Source: Henricia sp. BOLD:AAB3569 (taxonomy: Eukaryota > Echinodermata > Asteroidea > Spinulosida > Echinasteridae). Taken from it: DNA of 64,000 nt. Where the stretch lies: positions 744,001 to 808,000 of the forward strand of contig JBBELK010000683.1 in assembly GCA_037783545.1 (NCBI GenBank), in the 5' to 3' direction. A program made the position numbers and the translations under genes. This document shows positions 38,701-51,900 of this stretch, in pieces. Under the pieces are notes generated by a model. It was not told the DNA's origin, did not search any database, and worked only from the letters and a program-made list of their open reading frames with translations. The number at the start of each line of letters is the position of its first letter. Within the stretch, counting starts at the first letter, position 1.

Positions 38701-41700
38701 TAAAATATTGTTCTTCGGTAAACGTTTAAAAATACGCAAACCTGTTAAGCATTCGTCTATGACCATACCACATTAAATACACCGGTTCCCGTCTGATCAC
38801 CGCAGTTAAGCAACGTTGCGCTCGGTCAGTACTTCGGTGGGAGACCACCTGCGAATACCGAGAGTCGTAGGCGCTTTTGTTTTGTCGAGTAAAATATTGT
38901 TCTTCAGTAAACGTTTACAATTATGTAAACCTTTTAAGCATTCGTCTACGACCATACCACAATGAATACACCGGTTCCCGTCTGATCACCGCAGTTAAGC
39001 AACGTTGGGCTCGGTCAGTACTTCGGTGGGAGACCACCTGGGAATACCGAGTGTCGTAGGCATTTTTGTTTTGTCGAGTAAAATATTGTTCTTCAGTAAA
39101 CGTTTACAATTATGTAAACCTTTTAAGCATTCGTCTACGACCATACCACATTGAATACACCGGTTCCCGTATGATCACCGCAGTTAAGCAACGTTGGGCT
39201 CGGTTAGTACTTCGGTGGGAGACCACCTTGGAATACCGAGTGTCGTAGGCATTTTTGTTTTGTCGAGTAAAATATTGTTCTTCAGTACCCGTTTACAATT
39301 ATGTAAACCTTTTAAGCATTCGTCTACGACCATACAACATTAAATACACCGGTTCCCATCTGATCACCGCAGTTAAGCAACGTTGGGCTCGGTCAGTACT
39401 TCCGTGGGAATACCGAGTGTCGTAGGCACTTTTTTTCTGTCGAGTAAAATATTGTTCTTCAGTAAACGTTTAAAATTACGCAAACCTGTTAAGCATTCGT
39501 CTACGACCATACCACACTAAATACACCGGTTCCCGTCTGATCACCGCAGTTAAGTAACGTTGGGCTCGGTCAGTACTTAGCTGGGAGACCACCTGGGAAT
39601 ACCGAGTGTCGTAGGCACTTTTGTTCTGTCGAGTAAAATATTGTTCTTCAGTAAACGTTTAAAATTACGCAAACCTGTTAAGCATTCGTCTACGACCATA
39701 CCACATTGAATACACCGGTTCCCGTCTGATCACCGCAGTTAAGCAACGTTGGGCTCGGTTAGTACTTCGGTGGGAGACCACCTGCGAATACCGAGTGTCG
39801 TAGGCGCTTTTGTTCTGTCGAGTAAAATATTGTTCTTCAGTAAACGTTTGAAATTACGCAAACCTGTTAAGCATTCGTCTACGACCATACCACATTGAAT
39901 ACACCGGTTCCCGTCTGATCACCGCAGTTAAGCAACGTTTGGCTCGGTTAGTACTTCGGTGGGAATACCGAGTGTCGTAGGCACTTTTTTTCTGTCGAGT
40001 AAAATATTGTTCTTCAGTAAACGTTTAAAATTACGCAAACCTGTTAAGCATTCGTCTACGACCATACCACATTAAATACACCGGTTCCCGTCTGATCACC
40101 GCAGTTAAGCAACGTTGGGCTCGGTCAGTACTTCGGTGGGAGACCACCTGGGAATACCGAGTGTCGTAGGCACTTTTGTTATTTCGAGTAAAATATTGTT
40201 CTTCAGGAAACGTTCAAAATTAAGCAAACCTGTTAAGCATTCGTCTACGACCATACCACATTGAATACACTGGTTCCCGTCTGATCACCGCAGTTAAGCA
40301 ACGTTGGGCTCGGTTAGTACTTCGGTGGGAGACCACATTGGAATACCGAGTGTCGTAGGCACTTTTTTTCTGTCGAGTAAAATATTGTTCTTCAGTGAAC
40401 GTTTAAAATTACGCAAACGTGTTAAGCATTCGTCTACGACCATACCACACTGAATACACCGGTTCCCGTCTGATCACCGCAGTTAAGCAACGTTGTGCTC
40501 GGTCAGTACTCAGGTGGGAGACCACCTGGGAATACCGAGTGTCGTAGTACTTTTGTTCTGTCGAGTAAAATATTGTTCTTCAGTAAACGTTTAAAAATAC
40601 GCAAACCTGTTAAGCATTCGTCTATGACCATACCACATTAAATACACCGGTTCCCGTCTGATCACCGCAGTTAAGCAACGTTGCGCTCGGTCAGTACTTC
40701 GGTGGGAGACCACCTGCGAATACCGAGAGTCGTAGGCGCTTTTGTTTTGTCGAGTAAAATATTGTTCTTCAGTAAACGTTTACAATTATGTAAACCTTTT
40801 AAGCATTCGTCTACGACCATACCACAATGAATACACCGGTTCCCGTCTGATCACCGCAGTTAAGCAACGTTGGGCTCGGTCAGTACTTCGGTGGGAGACC
40901 ACCTGGGAATACCGAGTGTCGTAGGCATTTTTGTTTTGTCGAGTAAAATATTGTTCTTCAGTAAACGTTTACAATTATGTAAACCTTTTAAGCATTCGTC
41001 TACGACCATACCACATTGAATACACCGGTTCCCGTCTGATCACCGCAGTTAAGCAACGTTGGGCTCGGTTAGTACTTCGGTGGGAGACCACCTTGGAATA
41101 CCGAGTGTCGTAGGCATTTTTGTTTTGTCGAGTAAAATATTGTTCTTCAGTACCCGTTTACAATTATGTAAACCTTTTAAGCATTCGTCTACGACCATAC
41201 AACATTAAATACACCGGTTCCCATCTGATCACCGCAGTTAAGCAACGTTGGGCTCGGTCAGTACTTCCGTGGGAATACCGAGTGTCGTAGGCACTTTTTT
41301 TCTGTCGAGTAAAATATTGTTCTTCAGTAAACGTTTAAAATTACGCAAACCTGTTAAGCATTCGTCTACGACCATACCACACTAAATACACCGGTTCCCG
41401 TCTGATCACCGCAGTTAAGTAACGTTGGGCTCGGTCAGTACTTAGCTGGGAGACCACCTGGGAATACCGAGTGTCGTAGGCACTTTTGTTCTGTCGAGTA
41501 AAATATTGTTCTTCAGTAAACGTTTAAAATTACGCAAACCTGTTAAGCATTCGTCTACGACCATACCACATTGAATACACCGGTTCCCGTCTGATCACCG
41601 CAGTTAAGCAACGTTGGGCTCGGTTAGTACTTCGGTGGGAGACCACCTGCGAATACCGAGTGTCGTAGGCGCTTTTGTTCTGTCGAGTAAAATATTGTTC

Positions 41701-43415
41701 TTCAGTAAACGTTTAAAATTACGCAAACCTGTTAAGCATTCGTCTACGACCATACCACATTGAATACACCGGTTCCCGTCTGATCACCGCAGTTAAGCAA
41801 CGTTTGGCTCGGTTAGTACTTCGGTGGGAATACCGAGTGTCGTAGGCACTTTTTTTCTGTCGAGTAAAATATTGTTCTTCAGTAAACGTTTAAAATTACG
41901 CAAACCTGTTAAGCATTCGTCTACGACCATACCACATTAAATACACCGGTTCCCGTCTGATCACCGCAGTTAAGCAACGTTGGGCTCGGTCAGTACTTCG
42001 GTGGGAGACCACCTGGGAATACTGAGTGTCGTAGGCATTTTTGTTTTGTCGAGTAAAATATTGTTCTTCAGTAAACGTTTACAATTATGTAAACCTTTTA
42101 AGCATTCGTCTACGACCATACCACATTGAATACACCGGTTCCCGTCTAATCACCGCAGTTAAGCAACGTTTGGCTCGGTCAGTACTTCGGTGGGAGACCA
42201 CCTGGGAATACCGAGTGTCGTAGGCATTTTTGTTTTGTCGAGTAAAATATTGTTCTTCAGTACACGTTTACAATTATGTAAACCTTTTAAGCATTCGTCT
42301 ACGACCATACCACATTGAATACACCGGTTCCCGTCTGATCACCGCAGTTAAGCAACGTTGGGCTCGGTCAGTACTTAGCTGGGAGACCACCTGGGAATAC
42401 CGAGTGTCGTAGGCACTTTTGTTCTGTCGAGTAAAATATTGTTCTTCAGTAAACGTTCAAAATTAAGCAAACCTGTTAAGCATTCGTCTACGACCATACC
42501 ACATTGAATACACCGGTTCCCGTCTGATCACCGCAGTTAAGCAACGTTGGGCTCGGTCAGTACTTAGGTGGGAGACCACCTGGGAATACCGAGTGTCGTA
42601 GTACTTTTGTTCTGTCGAGTAAAATATTGTTCTTCAGTAAACGTTTAAAAATACGCAAACCTGTTAAGCATTCGTCTACGACCATACCACACTGAATACA
42701 CCGGTTCCCGTCTGATCACCGCAGTTAAGCAACGTTGTGCTCGGTCAGTACTTAGGTGGGAGACCACCTGGGAATACCGAGTGTCGTAGTACTTTTGTTC
42801 TGTCGAGTAAAATATTGTTCTTCAGTAAACGTTTAAAAATACGCAAACCTGTTAAGCATTCGTCTCTGACCATACCACATTAAATACACCGGTTCCCGTG
42901 TGATCACCGCAGTTAAGCAACGTTGGGCTCGGTCAGTACTTCGGTGGGAGACCACCTGGGAGTACCGAGTGTCGTAGACACTTTTGTTCTGTCGAGTAAA
43001 ATATTGTTCTTCAGTAAACGTTTACAATTACGCAAACCTTTTAAACATTCGTCCACGAACATACCACATTGAATACACCGGTTCCCGTCTGATCACCGCA
43101 GTTAAGCAACGTTGGGCTCGGTTAGTACTTCGGTGGGAGACCACCTGCGAATACCGAGAGTCGTAGGCGCTTTTGTTTTGTCGAGTAAAATATTGTTCTT
43201 CAGTAAACGTTTACAATTATGTAAACCTTTTAAGCATTGGTCTACGACCATACCACAGTGAATACACCGGTTCCCGTCTGATCACCGCAGTTAAGCAGCG
43301 TTGGGCTCGGTCAGTACTTCGGTGGGAGACCACCTTGGAATACCGAGTGTCGTAGGCACTTTTGTTCTGTCGAGTAAAATATTGTTTTTCAGTGAACGTT
43401 TAAAATTACGCAAAC
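35722..43415 (+). repeat. Overlapping block duplications (555, 1865, 5429 and 5984 bp offsets)
   Basis: A three-unit block is doubled with a 555-bp period (deleted copies ending 35863 and 36418). A ten-unit block at about 38277-40141 is repeated at about 40142-42006 (offset 1865). The segment of about 36303-37986 recurs at about 41732-43415 (offset 5429). The segment of about 34900-36240 recurs at about 40900-42220 (offset 5984). The offsets cannot all come from one event, so several block exchanges are layered here. Markers include GTTATTTCGAG (38310, 40170, 43550) and the GTAGACAC unit (37545, 42974). Confidence 0.7.
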
Positions 43416-43899
43416 GTGTTAAGCATTCGTCTACGACCATACCACACTGAATACACCGGTTCCCGTCTGATCACCGCAGTTAAGCAACGTTGTGCTCGGT
43501 CAGTACTCAGGTGGGAGACCACCTGGGAATACCGAGTGTCGTAGGCACTTTTGTTATTTCGAGTAAAATATTGTTCTTCAGGAAACGTTCAAAATTAAGC
43601 AAACCTGTTAAGCATTCGTCTACGACCATACCACATTGAATACACTGGTTCCCGTCTGATCACCGCAGTTAAGCAACGTTGGGCTCGGTTAGTACTTCGG
43701 TGGGAGACCACATTGGAATACCGAGTGTCGTAGGCACTTTTTTTCTGTCGAGTAAAATATTGTTCTTCGGTGAACGTTTAAAATTACGCAAACGTGTTAA
43801 GCATTCGTCTACGACCATACCACACTGAATACACCGGTTCCCGTCTGATCACCGCAGTTAAGCAACGTTGTGCTCGGTCAGTACTCAGGTGGGAGACCA

Positions 43900-46800
43900 C
43901 CTGGGAATACCGAGTGTCGTAGTACTTTTGTTCTGTCGAGTAAAATATTGTTCTTCAGTAAACGTTTAAAAATACGCAAACCTGTTAAGCATTCGTCTAT
44001 GACCATACCACATTAAATACACCGGTTCCCGTCTGATCACCGCAGTTAAGCAACGTTGCGCTCGGTCAGTACTTCGGTGGGAGACCACCTGCGAATACCG
44101 AGAGTCGTAGGCGCTTTTGTTTTGTCGAGTAAAATATTGTTCTTCAGTAAACGTTTACAATTATGTAAACCTTTTAAGCATTCGTCTACGACCATACCAC
44201 AATGAATACACCGGTTCCCGTCTGATCACCGCAGTTAAGCAACGTTGGGCTCGGTCAGTACTTCGGTGGGAGACCACCTGGGAATACCGAGTGTCGTAGG
44301 CATTTTTGTTTTGTCGAGTAAAATATTGTTCTTCAGTAAACGTTTACAATTATGTAAACCTTTTAAGCATTCGTCTACGACCATACCACAATGAATACAC
44401 CGGTTCCCGTCTGATCACCGCAGTTAAGCAACGTTGGGCTCGGTCAGTACTTCGGTGGGAGACCACCTTGGAATACCGAGTGTCGTAGGCACTTTTGTTC
44501 TGTCGAGTAAAATATTGTTTTTCAGTGAACGTTTAAAATTACGCAAACCTGTTAAGCATTCGTCTACGACCATACCACACTAAATACAACGGTTCCCGTC
44601 TGATCACCGCAGTTAAGCAACGTTGGGCTCGGTCAGTACTTAGCTGGGAGACCACCTGGGAATACCGAGTGTCGTAGGCACTTTTGTTCTGTCGAGTAAA
44701 ATATTGTTCTTCAGTAAACGTTCAAAATTAAGCAAACCTGTTAAGCATTCGTCTACGACCATACCACATTGAATACACCGGTTCCCGTCTGATCACCGCA
44801 GTTAAGCAACGTTGGGCTCGGTCAGTACTTAGGTGGGAGACCACCTGGGAATACCGAGTGTCGTAGTACTTTTGTTCTGTCGAGTAAAATATTGTTCTTC
44901 AGTAAACGTTTAAAAATACGCAAACCTGTTAAGCATTCGTCTACGACCATACCACACTGAATACACCGGTTCCCGTCTGATCACCGCAGTTAAGCAACGT
45001 TGTGCTCGGTCAGTACTTAGGTGGGAGACCACCTGGGAATACCGAGTGTCGTAGTACTTTTGTTCTGTCGAGTAAAATATTGTTCTTCAGTAAACGTTTA
45101 AAAATACGCAAACCTGTTAAGCATTCGTCTATGACCATACCACATTAAATACACCGGTTCCCGTCTGATCACCGCAGTTAAGCAACGTTGCGCTCTGTCA
45201 GTACTTCGGTGGGAGACCACCTGCGAATACCGAGAGTCGTAGGCGCTTTTGTTTTGTCGAGTAAAATATTGTTCTTCAGTAAACGTTTACAATTATGTAA
45301 ACCTTTTAAGCATTCGTCTACGACCATACCACAATGAATACACCGGTTCCCGTCTGATCACCGCAGTTAAGCAACGTTGGGCTCGGTCAGTACTTCGGTG
45401 GGAGACCACCTGGGAATACCGAGTGTCGTAGGCATTTTTGTTTTGTCGAGTAAAATATTGTTCTTCAGTAAACGTTTACAATTATGTAAACCTTTTAAGC
45501 ATTCGTCTACGACCATACCACAATGAATACACCGGTTCCCGTCTGATCACCGCAGTTAAGCAACGTTGGGCTCGGTCAGTACTTCGGTGGGAGACCACCT
45601 TGGAATACCGAGTGTCGTAGGCACTTTTGTTCTGTCGAGTAAAATATTGTTTTTCAGTGAACGTTTAAAATTACGCAAACCTGTTAAGCATTCGTCTACG
45701 ACCATACCACACTAAATACACCGGTTCCCGTCTGATCACCGCAGTTAAGCAACGTTGGGCTCGGTCAGTACTTAGCTGGGAGACCACCTGGGAATACCGA
45801 GTGTCGTAGGCACTTTTGTTCTGTCGAGTAAAATATTGTTCTTCAGTAAACGTTTAAAATTACGCAAACCTGTTAAGCATTCGTCTACGACCATACCACA
45901 TTGAATACACCGGTTCCCGTCTGATCACCGCAGTTAAGCAACGTTGGGCTCGGTCAGTACTTCGGTGGGAGACCACCTGGGAATACCGAGTGTCGTAGGC
46001 ACTTTTGTTCTTTCGAGTAAAATATTGTTCTTCAGGAAACGTTCAAAATTAAGCAAACCTGTTAAGCATTCGTCTACGACCATACCACATTGAATACACT
46101 GGTTCCCGTCTGATCACCGCAGTTAAGCAACGTTGGGCTCGGTTAGTACTTCGGTGGGAGACCACATTGGAATACCGAGTGTCGTAGGCACTTTTTTTCT
46201 GTCGAGTAAAATATTGTTCTTCAGTGAACGTTTAAAATTACGCAAACGTGTTAAGCATTCGTCTACGACCATACCACACTGAATACACCGGTTCCCGTCT
46301 GATCACCGCAGTTAAGCAACGTTGTGCTCGGTCAGTACTTAGGTGGGAGACCACCTGGGAATACCGAGTGTCGTAGTACTTTTGTTCTGTCGAGTAAAAT
46401 ATTGTTCTTCAGTAAACGTTTAAAAATACGCAAACCTGTTAAGCATTCGTCTATGACCATACCACATTAAATACACCGGTTCCCGTCTGATCACCGCAGT
46501 TAAGCAACGTTGCGCTCGGTCAGTACTTCGGTGGGAGACCACCTGCGAATACCGAGAGTCGTAGGCGCTTTTGTTTTGTCGAGTAAAATATTGTTCTTCA
46601 GTAAACGTTTACAATTATGTAAACCTTTTAAGCATTCGTCTACGACCATACCACAATGAATACACCGGTTCCCGTCTGATCACCGCAGTTAAGCAACGTT
46701 GGGCTCGGTCAGTACTTCGGTGGGAGACCCCCTGGGAATACCGAGTGTCGTAGGCATTTTTGTTTTGTCGAGTAAAATATTGTTCTTCAGTAAACGTTTA

Positions 46801-48645
46801 CAAATATGTAAACCTGTTAAGCATTCGTCTACGACCATACTACATTGAATACACCGGTTTCCGTCTAATCACCGCAGTTAAGCAACGTTTGGCTCGGTCA
46901 GTACTTCGGTGGGAGACCACCTGGGAATACCGAGTGTCGTAGGCATTTTTGTTTTGTCGATTAAACAATTTTGTTCTTCAGTAAACGTTAACAATTATGT
47001 AAACCTTTTAAGCATTCGTCTACGACCATACCACATTGAATACACCGGTTCCCGTCTGATCACCGCAGTTAAGCAACGTTGGGCTCGGTTAGTACTTCGG
47101 TGGGAGACCACCTTGGAATACCGAGTGTCGTAGGCATTTTTGTTTTGTCGAGTAAAATATTGTTCTTCAGTACCCGTTTAGAATTATGTAAACCTTTTAA
47201 GCATTCGTCTACGACCATACAACATTAAATACACCGGTTCCCGTCTGATCACCGCAGTTAAGCAACGTTGGGCTCGGTCAGTACCTCCGTGGGAATACCG
47301 AGTGTCGTAGGCACTTTTTTTCTGTAGAGTAAAATATTGTTCTTCAGTAAACGTTTAAAATTACGCAAACCTGTTAAGCATTCGTCTACGACCATACCAC
47401 ACTAAATACACCGGTTCCCGTCTGATCACCGCAGTTAAGCAACGTTGGGCTCGGTCAGTACTTAGCTGGGAGACCACCTGGGAATACCGAGTGTCGTAGG
47501 CACTTTTGTTCTGTCGAGTAAAATATTGTTCTTCAGTAAACGTTTAAAATTACGCAAACCTGTTAAGCATTCGTCTACGACCATACCACATTGAATACAC
47601 CGGTTCCCGTCTGATCACCGCAGTTAAGCAACGTTGGGCTCGGTCAGTACTTCGGTGGGAGACCACCTGGGAATACCGAGTGTCGTAGGCACTTTTGTTC
47701 TTTCGAGTAAAATATTGTTCTTCAGGAAACGTTCAAAATTAAGCAAACCTGTTAAGCATTCGTCTACGACCATACCACATTGAATACACTGGTTCCCGTC
47801 TGATCACCGCAGTTAAGCAACGTTGGGCTCGGTTAGTACTTCGGTGGGAGACCACATTGGAATACCGAGTGTCGTAGGCACTTTTTTTCTGTCGAGTAAA
47901 ATATTGTTCTTCAGTGAACGTTTAAAATTACGCAAACGTGTTAAGCATTCGTCTACGACCATACCACACTGAATACACCGGTTCCCGTCTGATCACCGCA
48001 GTTAAGCAACGTTGTGCTCGGTCAGTACTTAGGTGGGAGACCACCTGGGAATACCGAGTGTCGTAGTACTTTTGTTCTGTCGAGTAAAATATTGTTCTTC
48101 AGTAAACGTTTAAAAATACGCAAACCTGTTAAGCATTCGTCTATGACCATACCACATTAAATACACCGGTTCCCGTCTGATCACCGCAGTTAAGCAACGT
48201 TGCGCTCGGTCAGTACTTCGGTGGGAGACCACCTGCGAATACCGAGAGTCGTAGGCGCTTTTGTTTTGTCGAGTAAAATATTGTTCTTCAGTAAACGTTT
48301 ACAATTATGTAAACCTTTTAAGCATTCGTCTACGACCATACCACAATGAATACACCGGTTCCCGTCTGATCACCGCAGTTAAGCAACGTTGGGCTCGGTC
48401 AGTACTTCGGTGGGAGACCCCCTGGGAATACCGAGTGTCGTAGGCATTTTTGTTTTGTCGAGTAAAATATTGTTCTTCAGTAAACGTTTACAAATATGTA
48501 AACCTTTTAAGCATTCGTCTACGACCATACTACATTGAATACACCGGTTTCCGTCTAATCACCGCAGTTAAGCAACGTTTGGCTCGGTCAGTACTTCGGT
48601 GGGAGACCACCTGGGAATACCGAGTGTCGTAGGCATTTTTGTTTT
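43900..48645 (+). repeat. Block duplications with 1132 and 1690 bp offsets
   Basis: Units at about 43900-44710 recur at about 45040-45840 (offset 1132, six units, two of them 188 bp). Units from about 45700 to 46950 recur at about 47390-48640 (offset 1690, nine units). Both members of the 1690-bp pair carry GGGAGACCCCCTGGG, a change in helix IV (46733 and 48423 area). This part is rich in copies with ACAATGAATAC and GTTGCGC. Confidence 0.65.
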
Positions 48646-48882
48646 GTCGAGTAAAATATTGTTCTTCAGTACCCGTTTAGAATTATGTAAACCTTTTAAG
48701 CATTCGTCTACGACCATACAACATTAAATACACCGGTTCCCGTCTGATCACCGCAGTTAAGCAACGTTGGGCTCGGTCAGTACCTCCGTGGGAATACCGA
48801 GTGTCGTAGGCACTTTTTTTCTGTCGAGTAAAATATTGTTCTTCAGTAAACGTTTAAAATTACGCAAACCTGTTAAGCATTC

Positions 48883-48914
48883 GTCTACGACCATACCACA
48901 CTAAATACACCGGT
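48883..48914 (+). pseudogene. Truncated 5S copy at a chimeric junction
   Basis: Only the first 32 nt of the gene are present, to ACACCGGT. The sequence then jumps to ATAGAATTATGTAAACC, which is the 3' part of a spacer, and the next complete gene starts at 48944. The two gene starts are only 61 bp apart. The new spacer piece matches the GTTTAGAATTATG spacer type found near 47175 and 48670. This looks like illegitimate recombination between a gene and a spacer of a neighbouring unit. Confidence 0.8.
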
Positions 48915-51900
48915 ATAGAATTATGTAAACCTTTTAAGCATTCGTCTACGACCATACAACATTAAATACACCGGTTCCCGTCTGATCACCGCAGTTAAGC
49001 AACGTTGGGCTCGGTCAGTACTTAGCTGGGAGACCACCTGGGAATACCGAGTGTCGTAGGCACTTTTGTTCTGTCGAGTAAAATATTGTTCTTCAGTAAA
49101 CGTTTAAAATTACGCAAACCTGTTAAGCATTCGTCTACGACCATACCACATTGAATACACCGGTTCCCGTCTGATCACCGCAGTTAAGCAACGTTGGGCT
49201 CGGTTAGTACTTCGGTGGGAGACCACCTGCGAATACCGAGTGTCGTAGGCGCTTTTGTTCTGTCGAGTAAAATATTGTTCTTCAGTAAACGTTTAAAATT
49301 ACGCAAACCTGTTAAGCATTCGTCTACGACCATACCACATTGAATACACCGGTTCCCGTCTGATCACCGCAGTTAAGCAACGTTTGGCTCGGTTAGTACT
49401 TCGGTGGGAGACCACCTTGGAATACCGAGTGTCGTAGGCATTTTTGTTTTGTCGAGTAAAATATTGTTCTTCAGTACCCGTTTACAATTATGTAAACCTT
49501 TTAAGCATTCGTCTACGACCATACAACATTAAATACACCGGTTCCCGTCTGATCACCGCAGTTAAGCAACGTTGGGCTCGGTCAGTACTTCCGTGGGAAT
49601 ACCGAGTGTCGTAGGCACTTTTTTTCTGTCGAGTAAAATATTGTTCTTCAGTAAACGTTTAAAATTACGCAAACCTGTTAAGCATTCGTCTACGACCATA
49701 CCACATTGAATACACCGGTTCCCGTCTAATCACCGCAGTTAAGCAACGTTTGGCTCGGTCAGTACTTAGCTGGGAGACCACCTGGGAATACCGAGTGTCG
49801 TAGGCACTTTTGTTCTGTCGAGTAAAATATTGTTCTTCAGTAAACGTTTAAAATTACGCAAACCTGTTAAGCATTCGTCTACGACCATACCACATTGAAT
49901 ACACCGGTTCCCGTCTGATCACCGCAGTTAAGCAACGTTGGGCTCGGTCAGTACTTCTGTGGGAGACCACCTGGGAATACCGAGTGTCGTAGGCACTTTT
50001 GTTCTTTCGAGTAAAATATTGTTCTTCAGTAAACGTTTAAAATTACGCAAACCTGTTAAGCATTCGTCTACGACCATACCACATTGAATACACCGGTTCC
50101 CGTCTGATCACCGCAGTTAAGCAACGTTTGGCTCGGTTAGTACTTCGGTGGGAGACCACCTTGGAATACCGAGTGTCGTAGGCATTTTTGTTTTGTCGAG
50201 TAAAATATTGTTCTTCAGTACCCGTTTACAATTATGTAAACCTTTTAAGCATTCGTCTACGACCATACAACATTAAATACACCGGTTCCCGTCTGATCAC
50301 CGCAGTTAAGCAACGTTGGGCTCGGTCAGTACTTCCGTGGGAATACCGAGTGTCGTAGGCACTTTTTTTCTGTCGAGTAAAATATTGTTCTTCAGTAAAC
50401 GTTTAAAATTACGCAAACCTGTTAAGCATTCGTCTACGACCATACCACATTGAATACACCGGTTCCCGTCTAATCACCGCAGTTAAGCAACGTTTGGCTC
50501 GGTCAGTACTTCGGTGGGAGACCACCTGGGAATACCGAGTGTCGTAGGCACTTTTGTTCTGTCGAGTAAAATATTGTTCTTCAGTAAACGTTCAAAATTA
50601 AGCAAACCTGTTAAGCATTCGTCTACGACCATACCACATTGAATACACCGGTTCCCGTCTGATCACCGCAGTTAAGCAACGTTGGGCTCGGTTAGTACTT
50701 CGGTGGGAGACCACCTTGGAATACCAAGTGTCGTAGGCACTTTTTTTCTGTCGAGTAAAATATTGTTCTTCAGTGAACGTTTAAAATTACGCAAACCTGT
50801 TAAGCATTCGTCTACGACCATACCACACTGAATACACCGGTTCCCGTCTGATCACCGCAGTTAAGCAACGTTGTGCTCGGTCAGTACTTAGGTGGGAAAC
50901 CACCTGGGAATACCGAGTGTCGTAGTACTTTTGTTCTGTCGAGTAAAATATTGTTCTTCAGTAAACGTTTAAAAATACGCAAACCTGTTAAGCATTCGTC
51001 TATGACCATACCACATTAAATACACCGGTTCCCGTCTGATCACCGCAGTTAAGCAACGTTGGGCTCGGTTAGTACTTCGGTGGGAGACCACCTGCGAATA
51101 CCGAGAGTCGTAGGCGCTTTTGTTTTGTCGAGTAAAATATTGTTCTTCAGTAAACGTTTACAATTATGTAAACCTTTTAAGCATTGGTCTACGACCATAC
51201 CACAGTGAATACACCGGTTCCCGTCTGATCACCGCAGTTAAGCAACGTTGGGCTCGGTCAGTACTTCGGTGGGAGACCACCTTGGAATACCGAGTGTCGT
51301 AGGCACTTTTGTTCTGTCGAGTAAAATATTGTTTTTCAGTGAACGTTTAAAATTACGCAAACCTGGTAAGCATTCGTCTACGACCATACCACATTAAATA
51401 CACCGGTTCCCGTCTGATCACCGAAGTTAAGCAACGTTGGGCTCGATCAGTACTTCGGTGGAAGACCACCTGGGAATACCGAGTGTCGTAGGTACTTTTG
51501 TTCTGTCGAGTAAAATATTGTTCTTCAGTAAACGTTTAAAATTACGCAAACCTGTTAAGCATTCGTCTACGACCATACCACATGGAAATACACCGGTTCC
51601 CGTCTGATCACCGCAGTTAAGCAACGTTGGGCTCGTTCAGTACTTCGGTGGGAGACCACCTGGGAATACCGAGTGTCGTAGGCATTTTTGTTTTGTCGAG
51701 TAAAATATTGTTCTTCAGTAAACGTTTACAATTATGTAAACCTTTTAAGCAATCGTCTAAGACCATACCACACTGAATACACCGGTTCCCGTCTAATCAC
51801 CGCAGTTAAGCAACGTTTGGCTCGGTCAGTACTTCGGTGGGAGACCACCTGGGAATACCGAGTGTCGTAGGCATTTTTGTTTTGTCGAGTAAAATATTGT

